Positions 1 to 5,084 of a stretch of DNA of 5,084 bases are shown here, piece after piece. Source of the stretch: JACQFK01 sp964604905 (lineage in GTDB: Bacteria > Planctomycetota > MHYJ01 > JACPRB01); contig CAZSCC010000604.1 of the NCBI GenBank assembly GCA_964604905.1, forward strand, positions 1 to 5,084, given 5' to 3'. Numbering within the stretch: the stretch's first letter is position 1; every line of letters starts with the position of its first letter. Under the pieces are notes generated by a model. That model had not been told where the DNA came from. It ran no database searches and saw nothing but the letters and a program-made list of their open reading frames with translations. Both the position numbers and the translations under genes were made by a program.

Positions 1-1
1 T

Positions 2-289
2 TCGTTCGCGCTCGGGTGGTCGCTCCTCGGCGTCTCGGCGCTCGCGCGCCACGTGGGCTCGCGGCTCGCCTCGCCGGGCGACCCCGCCTGGAAGCCGCAA
101 CTCCGGGGCGGGATCGCGCTCGCCCTCTCGTTCCTCGTCCCCTTCCTCGGCTGGATGCTCATCTTCCCGATCGCGCTCATCCTGGGCGCCGGCGCCGCGA
201 CGCTGGCCGTCTTCAAGCGCGCCCCCGCGCCCTCTCCGATCCCCGCGCCCGCGCCGCGCCAGGCGGTCAAGGAGGAAGCCCTCGCGTGA
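2..289 (+). CDS. C-terminal part of an integral membrane protein (5' end outside window)
   Basis: The frame is open from the first bases and ends at TGA 287-289, giving 95 visible residues. A hydrophobic stretch lies at the very start (SFALGWSLLGVSAL). After a short polar loop comes a second hydrophobic block of about 36 residues, broken by a Pro-Phe-Leu-Gly-Trp turn, which would form one long or two tightly paired membrane helices. The protein ends in a Pro/Ala-rich, then charged, tail (KRAPAPSP...VKEEALA), probably cytoplasmic. The GTG at 53 is in frame but is most likely an internal valine, because the coding pattern continues upstream of it. The TGA overlaps the GTG start of the DUF1800 gene by four bases, suggesting an operon and translational coupling. 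The paired hydrophobic helices with a Pro-Gly-Trp turn resemble membrane tails of some bactofilin-type (polymer-forming) proteins, but that is a weak impression. The family is not identified. Confidence 0.72.
   Translation, partial: SFALGWSLLGVSALARHVGSRLASPGDPAWKPQLRGGIALALSFLVPFLGWMLIFPIALILGAGAATLAVFKRAPAPSPIPAPAPRQAVKEEALA
269..275 (+). promoter_or_regulatory. Shine-Dalgarno that fixes the DUF1800 start
   Basis: AAGGAGG is a full-strength ribosome binding site ending 10 bases before the GTG at 286. It lies inside the last codons of the upstream membrane-protein gene. It supports GTG 286 over in-frame starts further upstream, which would yield only Arg/Ala/Pro-rich sequence read out of frame through the membrane-protein gene. 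Confidence 0.75.
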
Positions 290-1695
290 GCCTGTCCCGC
301 CGGACTTTCGTCGCGGGCGCCGCGGCCGCCACGCTCGGCGGCTGCGACTCGATCTACACCTCCGTCTCCCGGAAGCTGGCCGGCGGAATCCCCGAGAAGT
401 TCGCCCGCCCCGAGGGCGCCGCGACCGACCCCGATTTCCTCCTCCTCCAGCGCACCAGCTTCGGCCCCGCGCCCGGCGACCTCGACCGCCTCCGCGCGAT
501 GGGACGGGACGCCTACATCGACCGGCAGCTCCGCCCGGAGAAGATCGACGACGCGCCCTGTACCCTCCTCGTCCGCCGCTTCGAGTCGCTCCATCTTTCG
601 GCGGGCAACCTCTTCGAGTTCCGCCGCGAGGTGCTCGAGGACGAGCTCGGGCGCGCCACCTTGCTGCGCGCCGTCCACAGCCGCCGCCAGCTCTTCGAGG
701 TCCTCGTCCACTTCTGGACCGACCACCTGAACGTCTTCCAGGGAAAAGGCGACTGCGCGTGGCTCAAGACCGCCGAGGACCGCGACGTCATCCGTCTCCA
801 CGCGCTCGGGAAGTTCCGCGACCTCGTCCGCGCCTCGGCCCTCTCGCCCGCAATGCTCGTCTACCTCGACGGCCGCCAGAACCACAAGGGACGGCCGAAC
901 GAGAACTACGCGCGCGAGCTCCTCGAGCTCCACACGCTGGGCGTCCGCGGCGGGTACACGCAGAAGGACGTGATGGAGACCGCCCGCGCCCTTACGGGCT
1001 GGGACGTGAAGGAGAAGTGGGGCCGCGGCGCCGTCGTCTTTGTCCCCGAGCGGCACGACGACGGCGAGAAGCTCGTGCTCGGGACGAAGATTCCCGCGGG
1101 CGGAGGCAAGGAGGACCTGGAGCGCGTCCTCGATCTCGTCTGTCGACACCCCTCGACGGCGGCTCACGTGGCGGCCAAGCTCTGCCGGCGCTTCGTGCGC
1201 GACGACCCGTCGCCCGAGCTCGTCCGCCGCGTCGCGACGAAGTTCAGCGAGACCGGCGGCGACCTCCGGGAGACCGTGCGCGAGACGCTCCGGGGCCTCG
1301 ACTCCGCCGCGCCCCGGTTCAAGCGGCCCTTCCGGTTCGTGGCCTCGGCCCTGCGCGGCCTGGCGGCCTCCACGCAGGCGAAGCGCGACGTCCGGAAGTA
1401 CCTCGAGCGCATGGGGCAGTCTCCCTTCCAGTACCCCACGCCCGACGGCTACCCGGACGAGCCCGAACCCTGGCACGGCACGATGCTCTGGCGCTGGAAC
1501 TTCGCCTTAGGGATGGCGAAGGGCAGGATCGAGGACGCGAAGGCGGGGCTCCCGCTCGCCGGGCCCGAGGCGCACTTCGCGCACCTGGTCGGCCGCCGTC
1601 CCGACGAACGGGAGCGGGAGGCGCTCTCCCAGGCGGGCGGCCCGGAGGAGTCGCTCGCGATGGTCCTCGCCGGTCCCGCTTTCCAGTGGTACTAG
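286..1695 (+). CDS. DUF1800 family protein, probable Tat-exported lipoprotein
   Basis: This 469-residue protein belongs to the DUF1800 family, whose function is not established. The GTG start is chosen because a strong AAGGAGG precedes it and because it begins directly with a twin-arginine leader (SRRTFV, residues 4-9). The leader continues with a short Ala-rich hydrophobic stretch and an Leu-Gly-Gly-Cys lipobox with Cys20, so a Tat-exported lipoprotein anchored at the envelope is inferred. Family features follow in order: LLQRTSFGP near 53-61, HFWTDHLNVF at 142-151, GRQNHKGRPNENYARELLELHTLGV spanning 196-220, YTQKDVMETARALTGW at 224-239, RRFVRDDPS near 301-309, FKRPFRFVASALRGL at 345-359, and the C-terminal PTPDGYP/W..LWRWNFA block at 385-407. 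It ends with LAGPAFQWY, a typical family ending. Length is in the lower part of the family range and nothing appears broken. The gene overlaps the upstream gene by GTGA and is followed by a DUF1501 gene, the usual partner. Family assignment is firm; cellular role is unknown. Confidence 0.93.
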   Translation: MSLSRRTFVAGAAAATLGGCDSIYTSVSRKLAGGIPEKFARPEGAATDPDFLLLQRTSFGPAPGDLDRLRAMGRDAYIDRQLRPEKIDDAPCTLLVRRFESLHLSAGNLFEFRREVLEDELGRATLLRAVHSRRQLFEVLVHFWTDHLNVFQGKGDCAWLKTAEDRDVIRLHALGKFRDLVRASALSPAMLVYLDGRQNHKGRPNENYARELLELHTLGVRGGYTQKDVMETARALTGWDVKEKWGRGAVVFVPERHDDGEKLVLGTKIPAGGGKEDLERVLDLVCRHPSTAAHVAAKLCRRFVRDDPSPELVRRVATKFSETGGDLRETVRETLRGLDSAAPRFKRPFRFVASALRGLAASTQAKRDVRKYLERMGQSPFQYPTPDGYPDEPEPWHGTMLWRWNFALGMAKGRIEDAKAGLPLAGPEAHFAHLVGRRPDEREREALSQAGGPEESLAMVLAGPAFQWY

Positions 1696-1700
1696 AGATG

Positions 1701-1773
1701 CACCCCAAAGCCATAAAGGACACAAAGAGATTCCTGGGTGTTCTTTCTTCGTGCGCTCTGTGGCTTTGGGGTG
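1701..1773. repeat. 73-bp intergenic palindromic repeat (REP/MITE-like), single copy in window
   Basis: A perfect 13-bp inverted repeat, CACCCCAAAGCCA at 1701-1713 and its complement at 1761-1773, bounds the element. The arms extend imperfectly to about 30 bases each (1701-1730 and 1744-1773, 24 of 30 positions complementary, plus two G-T pairs) around a 13-base loop. It is visibly richer in A and T than the surrounding genes, and its arms carry the CAAAG/CACAAAGAGA-type purine-rich wording seen in dispersed intergenic repeats of many environmental bacteria. It fills nearly all of the gap between DUF1800 and DUF1501. No transposase is present and no clear target-site duplication flanks it. 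Being a dispersed family member is inferred from resemblance; only one copy is visible here. Confidence 0.75.
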
Positions 1774-1774
1774 A
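1768..1774 (+). promoter_or_regulatory. Shine-Dalgarno of DUF1501 embedded in the repeat stem
   Basis: GGGGTGA ends 9 bases before ATG 1784 and is the only plausible ribosome binding site for the DUF1501 gene. Its first six bases are the outer part of the 13-bp perfect stem, so a folded transcript would pair them with CACCCC at 1701-1706. An in-frame TGA at 1772-1774 excludes any longer reading frame, so ATG 1784 is the first usable common start. Confidence 0.6.
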
Positions 1775-1783
1775 ATTGACACG

Positions 1784-2905
1784 ATGACGACACGACGCGG
1801 ATTCCTGCGGTCGCTTCTCTTCGGCGGCTCCGACGCCGCGGTGGTGGCAGTCTTCCTGCGCGGCGGCGCGGACGGCCTGAACCTCGTCGTCCCCACGTTC
1901 GAGAAGGACTACTACAAGCTGCGTCCGACGCTCGCGCTCAAAAAGACGCTGCCGCTCGACGCGCGGTTCGGCCTGCACCCGGCCCTCGAGCCGCTCCACG
2001 CCCTCTACAAGGACGGGCGGCTCGCGATCGTCCACGCGGCGGGGTCGGACGACGACACGCGTTCGCACTTCGAGGCGCAGGATCTCATGGAGCGGGCGGG
2101 ACGGCCCGAGGGCGGCGTGGCGGGCGGCTGGCTGGCCCGGCACCTCCGCACGAAGCCCGGCTCGCGCGGCGCGGTCTCGGCGGTCGCCCTCGGCCCGACG
2201 CTCCCCGAGTCGCTCCGCGGCGCGCCCGGCGCGTGCGCCCTCGAGTCGATCGAGCAGGTCGCGCTGCCCGAGGCGTCCCCCGCCTTCACGGGCGCGCTCG
2301 AGGCGCTCTACCTGGCGGACGGCTCCGGCCCCGGCAGGGCCGGGCAGGCGACCTTCCGGCTCCTCGAACGGATCAACCGCGCGAAGGCGGCGGCGCGGCC
2401 GGAGGGCTATCCGGACACCGGCTTCGGCTCCGCGCTCCGCGAGGTGGGCCGGCTCCTCAAGGCGGAGGCGGGGCTCGAGGCGGCGTGCGTCGACCTCGGG
2501 GGCTGGGACACCCATTACGCGCAGGCGGCGGGCTTCGAGGGGCTGGCGGCGGAACTCGCCAGCGGCCTCGCGGCGTTCACGAAGGACCTGGGAACGCGCA
2601 TGGAGCGGACGGTGGTCGTGGTCATGACCGAGTTCGGCCGCCGCTCGTACGAGAACGCGACCTTCGGCACGGACCACGGACGCGGGAGCGTGATGTTCGC
2701 GCTCGGCGGGCCGGTCCGGGGCGGGCGCGTCATCGCGGACTGGCCGGGCCTGGGCGAGGGCCTCCTCGAGGGGCCGGGCGACCTCGCGGTGACGATCGAC
2801 TACCGGGACGTCCTGGCCGAGATCGTCGAGAAGGCCCTCGGCAACCCGCGCGCCTCCGACGTCTTCCCCGGCCACGCCTTCAAGTCCCGCGGCCTGACGG
2901 TCTGA
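1784..2905 (+). CDS. DUF1501 family protein with shortened N-terminal leader
   Basis: This 373-residue protein is a DUF1501 member. The family is related by fold to alkaline-phosphatase/sulfatase-type enzymes, but no reaction is established for it. Recognisable blocks are VFLRGGADGLNLVVP at 23-37, FGLHPALEPLHALYKDGRLAIVHAAGS through 62-88, TRSHFEAQDLME at 92-103, GGWLARHL near 114-121, DLGGWDTH at 237-244, VVVVMTEFGRRS at 277-288, GTDHGRGSVMFALGG at 296-309, and a normal ending (DVFPGHAFKSRGLTV). The Asp/His pairs in GGWDTH and GTDHG are the likely metal- or active-site residues, by family analogy. The N-terminus begins TTRRGFLRSLLFGG, like a Tat leader. Yet the conserved VFLRGGADG core follows after only about 22 residues, so the usual hydrophobic segment plus cleavage site is missing or merged with the first core strand. 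The gene probably shares an operon with DUF1800 upstream. Codon use matches its neighbours. Confidence 0.93.
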   Translation: MTTRRGFLRSLLFGGSDAAVVAVFLRGGADGLNLVVPTFEKDYYKLRPTLALKKTLPLDARFGLHPALEPLHALYKDGRLAIVHAAGSDDDTRSHFEAQDLMERAGRPEGGVAGGWLARHLRTKPGSRGAVSAVALGPTLPESLRGAPGACALESIEQVALPEASPAFTGALEALYLADGSGPGRAGQATFRLLERINRAKAAARPEGYPDTGFGSALREVGRLLKAEAGLEAACVDLGGWDTHYAQAAGFEGLAAELASGLAAFTKDLGTRMERTVVVVMTEFGRRSYENATFGTDHGRGSVMFALGGPVRGGRVIADWPGLGEGLLEGPGDLAVTIDYRDVLAEIVEKALGNPRASDVFPGHAFKSRGLTV

Positions 2906-2980
2906 AGCGTAAGGATTGAGAGGCGCGCGGCGCTGATCGAGGCGATGAAGAAAGACCCGGCCGCGCCCGGATACAGGTAG
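2906..2980 (+). pseudogene. Possible gene remnant or micro-ORF after the DUF1501 stop
   Basis: Directly after the DUF1501 TGA, the same frame stays open for 24 codons to TAG 2978-2980. The last codons read RRAALIEAMKKDPAAPGYR, which looks like the amphipathic, charged C-terminus of a real protein rather than random GC-rich sequence. No good start codon with a ribosome binding site exists: the ATG at 2945 would give 11 residues and has only GAGG immediately before it. DUF1501 already has a normal family ending, so this is not needed to complete it. Options are a decayed gene end, a readthrough extension, or chance. The tract is too short to identify. The remainder of the spacer to 3006 shows no clear terminator hairpin for either convergent gene. 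Confidence 0.3.
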
Positions 2981-3006
2981 CGATCCCCGCGTCCGAAGCG
3001 ACCCGG

Positions 3007-3690
3007 TCAATCCCCCGCGGGAGTGAACCCGAGGACGATGTCGAACCGGGCTGACAGCTCGCCTATCTTCGAGCTCTTGATCGGGACGAAGTCGACGGTG
3101 AGCGCGCTGCGCTGCTTCTCGTCCTTGACGCTCTTGTAGATCCCGTCCTTCTCGTTTCCCGGATGGCCCTTCACGTAGCACTGCGTGGTCCACTTCTCGC
3201 GCCCCTTCAGCTTCAGGGCGAAGTGGATGTGGGGCGTCCGGCCCGGATAGGGCACCGGCTTGATCGTCCGGAAATAGTACTCCCCCGTGGATCCGGTCAG
3301 GAACCGGCCGAATCCCTGGTAGTTCTTGTCCCGCTTCTCCCGGTTGCTCGTCCCCTCGTGCAGATAGGCGCCCGCGTTGTCCACCTGCCAGATCTCGACC
3401 AGCGCGTTGCGGATCGGATCGCCCTTGGAATCCAGGATCCGACCGCTCAGGTGGGTGATCTCGCCGACGGCCGCGGTGAGAGCGTCGTTGACGATGAGGA
3501 GGTCGTTGTCCGTGTCGAGCGGGAGCTTCACGGGATAGAACGGCCCTTCCATCTGCGAAGGCGTCCGGACGAGCTCCTCGGCGAGAGCCCCGGGCTTCGC
3601 CTCCTGCGCCCACAGGCGGCGGCCTCCGGCGGCGGCGCCCAGGCCCGTCAGTCCCCAGCGGAGCACGTCACGCCGCGCGATCGTCTTCAT
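3007..3690 (-). CDS. Exported intradiol ring-cleavage dioxygenase (protocatechuate/catechol dioxygenase-like)
   Basis: This 227-residue protein resembles the catalytic domain of Fe(III) intradiol dioxygenases, which open catechol-type rings between the two hydroxyl groups. Family marks are MEGPFYP at 47-53, a beta-strand core with PIRNALVEIWQVDNAGAY (92-109) and YYFRTIKPVPYPGRTPHIHF (138-157). The four iron ligands expected from protocatechuate 3,4-dioxygenase map to Tyr109, Tyr148, His154 and His156, and Arg151 matches the conserved active-site arginine. It is therefore predicted active. The N-terminus (ARRDVLRWGLTGLGAAAGG, then a probable cut near WAQ-EA at 27-30) is a Tat-type leader, implying export with cofactor loaded. 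The ATG at 3688-3690 is preceded by GGAGG (3699-3703) with 8 bases spacing. The N-terminal helical dimerisation domain of catechol 1,2-dioxygenases is absent. No ring-hydroxylating or beta-ketoadipate genes are adjacent, so the true substrate is unknown. It is convergent to DUF1501 and divergent from the propeller gene. Confidence 0.93.
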   Translation of the reverse strand: MKTIARRDVLRWGLTGLGAAAGGRRLWAQEAKPGALAEELVRTPSQMEGPFYPVKLPLDTDNDLLIVNDALTAAVGEITHLSGRILDSKGDPIRNALVEIWQVDNAGAYLHEGTSNREKRDKNYQGFGRFLTGSTGEYYFRTIKPVPYPGRTPHIHFALKLKGREKWTTQCYVKGHPGNEKDGIYKSVKDEKQRSALTVDFVPIKSSKIGELSARFDIVLGFTPAGD

Positions 3691-3703
3691 AGACCCATCC
3701 TCC

Positions 3704-3869
3704 AGGAATTCCCTTATGCGACCCCTACAGTTCTGACCCCGCGAAGCGGGCGATTATTCCGGAAGCAACCGCGGATAATCCTGATAGAGCTTAACAGAAT
3801 GCACCGCTGAGATCGCCGGGCCTTGCGTCCGAAAGCGGCTCCGGCGGGAACCTCATTAGAAGTGGACCC
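3704..3869. promoter_or_regulatory. Divergent intergenic region with clustered palindromes, presumed to hold both promoters
   Basis: This gap must serve the dioxygenase (leftward) and the propeller gene (rightward). It holds GGAATTCC (3705-3712), a tight hairpin CCCGC-GAA-GCGGG (3738-3750), and an inverted repeat GATTAT/ATAATC (3752-3757 and 3775-3780). That inverted repeat encloses TTCCGGAA (3757-3764) and CCGCGG (3769-3774). A further 9-bp stem with one bulged T lies at 3814-3822/3837-3846. GATAAT at 3774-3779 resembles a rightward -10 box, but no good -35 lies 16-18 bases before it, so no promoter is called with confidence. The cluster could be an operator, a REP-like repeat remnant, or both. 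No convincing ORF or RNA gene is seen in the gap. Confidence 0.35.
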
Positions 3870-3882
3870 GAGGAGAGACCCT

Positions 3883-5084
3883 ATGAGACGCCTTCCCCTC
3901 GCCGCGCTGGCCGCCGCCCTCGCGGCCTCGACCGCCTTCGGAGACGACTGGGCCCAATTCCAGGGACCGCGCGGCGACGGGACCTCGCCCGAGCGCATCC
4001 TCCGCCGGGAATGGCCCGCCGAGGGCCCGCCCGTCCTCTGGCGGACTAAGATCAAGATGGGCTGGAGCTCCCCGTCCGTCGCCGGCGACGACGTGATCGT
4101 CGCGTGGACCGAGGAGATCCGCGGCACCGCCGAGACCGTCGCCTGCCTCGGCGCGGCGGACGGCAAGGAGAAGTGGACGTTCACCTATCCCGTCGGCCCC
4201 TACTGGGAACGGAACATCGGCTGGGGCCCCGGCGGGTTCCGCTCGACCCCCGCGGTCGACGAGAAGCGCGTCTACGCGCTCGGCGCCCTCGGCCACCTCC
4301 ACGCGCTCGACCGCCGCACCGGGCAGGTGGTCTGGAAGAAGAACCTCTGGGACGAGTGGACCCCCTCGGGCGAGAAGGGCTATTCCTGCTCGCCCATCCT
4401 CGCCGACGGGAAGCTGATCCTCTACTACGGCGACGGGAGCACCCGCGTCGGCGATCCCGACAAGGCCCACGTCGTCCTCTGCCGCGCGCTCGACCCCGCC
4501 ACCGGCGCGGTGCTCTGGACCTTCACCGAACCCCACCTCGAGACGGCCCGGATGGGCGAGGGCCAGTCGCCCGCGATCGCGCGGATCGGCGGCCGGACCT
4601 GCGCCGTCTTCACCGGGAACTGCTCGCTCATCGCCCTCGCCGTCGACGACGGCAAGCCCGTCTGGCGCTTCGAGTGCATCCGCCGCGACGGCCGCGGGAC
4701 CACGATCCCGACGCCGCTCGTCCTCGACCGGATGATCGTCAACGTCCCCGACCTCGACGTGACCCACGCGGTCTCGCTCGACCGCGCGCATCCCGACCGG
4801 CCCTCGGCGATGGCTTGGAAGAAAGACCTCGACATGTTCACCGCCATCCACCAGTTCCGCCCGCGCGACGGCTTCCTCTACGGCTTCGCCGGACAGATCC
4901 AGGGGGCCAGCGCGGAGGCGGCGAGCGACTCGAAGGTCTCCCTCGTCTGCCTCGAGGCCGCGACCGGGAAGCTGAGGTGGTCCGAGCCGGGCTTCCGGAG
5001 CGGGATCTCGCTCACCGAGGCCGACGGGCTCCTTTTCGTCCGGTCGTACCAGACGCTCTCCCTCGTCGAGGCGACGCCCGCGGG
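3883..5084 (+). CDS. PQQ-binding-like beta-propeller repeat protein, 3' end outside window
   Basis: The frame is open from ATG 3883 to the window end, giving 400 complete codons. AGGAG at 3871-3875 sits 7 bases before the ATG. Residues 1-20 (MRRLPLAALAAALAASTAFG) form a Sec-type signal peptide, so an exported periplasmic protein is inferred. The mature start, DDWAQFQGPRGDGTSPE, is the W-x-x-(F/W)-x-GPxxDG signature common at the front of PQQ-like propeller proteins of planctomycetes and acidobacteria. Propeller blades are marked by repeated D-x-x-(T/D)-G-x-x-x-W motifs: AADGKEKW (91-98), LDRRTGQVVW (142-151), LDPATGAVLW (203-212), VDDGKPVW (254-261) and LEAATGKLRW (357-366). Such proteins range from quinoprotein dehydrogenases to BamB-like scaffolds. 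No diagnostic catalytic residues can be assigned, so enzyme activity should not be assumed. It is divergent from the dioxygenase; co-function with it is unproven. Confidence 0.9.
   Translation, partial: MRRLPLAALAAALAASTAFGDDWAQFQGPRGDGTSPERILRREWPAEGPPVLWRTKIKMGWSSPSVAGDDVIVAWTEEIRGTAETVACLGAADGKEKWTFTYPVGPYWERNIGWGPGGFRSTPAVDEKRVYALGALGHLHALDRRTGQVVWKKNLWDEWTPSGEKGYSCSPILADGKLILYYGDGSTRVGDPDKAHVVLCRALDPATGAVLWTFTEPHLETARMGEGQSPAIARIGGRTCAVFTGNCSLIALAVDDGKPVWRFECIRRDGRGTTIPTPLVLDRMIVNVPDLDVTHAVSLDRAHPDRPSAMAWKKDLDMFTAIHQFRPRDGFLYGFAGQIQGASAEAASDSKVSLVCLEAATGKLRWSEPGFRSGISLTEADGLLFVRSYQTLSLVEATPA

Noticed and set aside
16..285. An N-terminal extension of DUF1800 back to the GTG at 16.
   Set aside because: This stretch encodes a coherent membrane protein in another frame, and the extension reads as Arg/Pro-rich noise. 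A strong ribosome binding site and Tat leader start at GTG 286.
1701..1773. The palindrome as an intrinsic terminator of DUF1800.
   Set aside because: The distal arm ends in GGGGTGAATTG rather than a T-run, and the loop and imperfect middle are long. The dispersed-repeat reading fits better, though some attenuation cannot be excluded.
759..1787. A 342-codon + strand frame overlapping DUF1800.
   Set aside because: It is an Arg/Pro-rich shadow in the wrong frame. Its tail is read from the palindromic repeat, which commonly produces spurious peptides.
2906..3020. A bidirectional terminator between the convergent DUF1501 and dioxygenase genes.
   Set aside because: No GC-rich stem with a T-run on either strand was found. 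CCCGCGGG at 3014-3021 lies within the dioxygenase coding sequence and has no loop.
1319..3613. A 764-codon open frame on the minus strand spanning the DUF1800 end, DUF1501 and part of the dioxygenase gene.
   Set aside because: It is Arg/Ala/Gly/Pro-rich with no family motifs, runs antisense through two well-recognised genes and out of frame through a third. Long antisense frames are expected at this GC content.
3763..3779. Sigma-70-type promoters around TTGCTT (minus strand) and GATAAT (plus strand).
   Set aside because: Neither has a partner box at acceptable spacing, so both may be chance matches.
3856..4851. A 331-codon minus-strand open frame opposite the propeller gene.
   Set aside because: The + strand frame shows a signal peptide and five propeller motifs. 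The antisense product is low-complexity and lacks recognisable features.

Overview
The window is very GC-rich, with G/C-dominated third codon positions. It carries exported proteins typical of free-living, often soil or sediment, Gram-negative bacteria: a DUF1800/DUF1501 pair, a Tat-exported intradiol dioxygenase and a PQQ-like beta-propeller protein. This combination fits Acidobacteriota best, with Planctomycetota, Verrucomicrobiota or a related uncultivated lineage possible. No rRNA or phylogenetic marker is present, so the assignment is an inference.

Layout. Positions 2-289 hold the 3' end of a membrane-protein gene (+). It overlaps by four bases (GTGA) the DUF1800 gene at 286-1695 (+). 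An 88-bp spacer almost filled by a 73-bp AT-richer palindromic repeat (1701-1773) leads to the DUF1501 gene at 1784-2905 (+). A 101-bp convergent spacer with a short coding-like remnant (2906-2980) follows. The intradiol ring-cleavage dioxygenase gene lies on the minus strand at 3007-3690. A 192-bp divergent intergenic region rich in short palindromes (3691-3882) separates it from a PQQ-like beta-propeller gene that starts at 3883 (+) and runs off the window end.

How the genes fit together. DUF1800 and DUF1501 proteins are frequently encoded side by side, and their biochemical function is not established. Here DUF1800 has a twin-arginine motif followed by a lipobox, suggesting a Tat-exported lipoprotein. 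The DUF1501 partner has a twin arginine but an unusually short leader, so it may stay inside the cell or travel with its partner. The Shine-Dalgarno of DUF1501 lies inside the stem of the palindromic repeat, which could uncouple its expression from DUF1800. The dioxygenase keeps all four expected iron ligands but has no aromatic-pathway neighbours. All four genes with a visible N-terminus look destined for the cell envelope, with the DUF1501 protein the least certain.

No tRNA, rRNA, CRISPR array, transposase or convincing intrinsic terminator was seen. The closest thing to an undescribed system is the DUF1800/DUF1501 pair with its membrane-protein neighbour and embedded palindrome. Most of this window is otherwise recognisable families of unknown or loosely known role.
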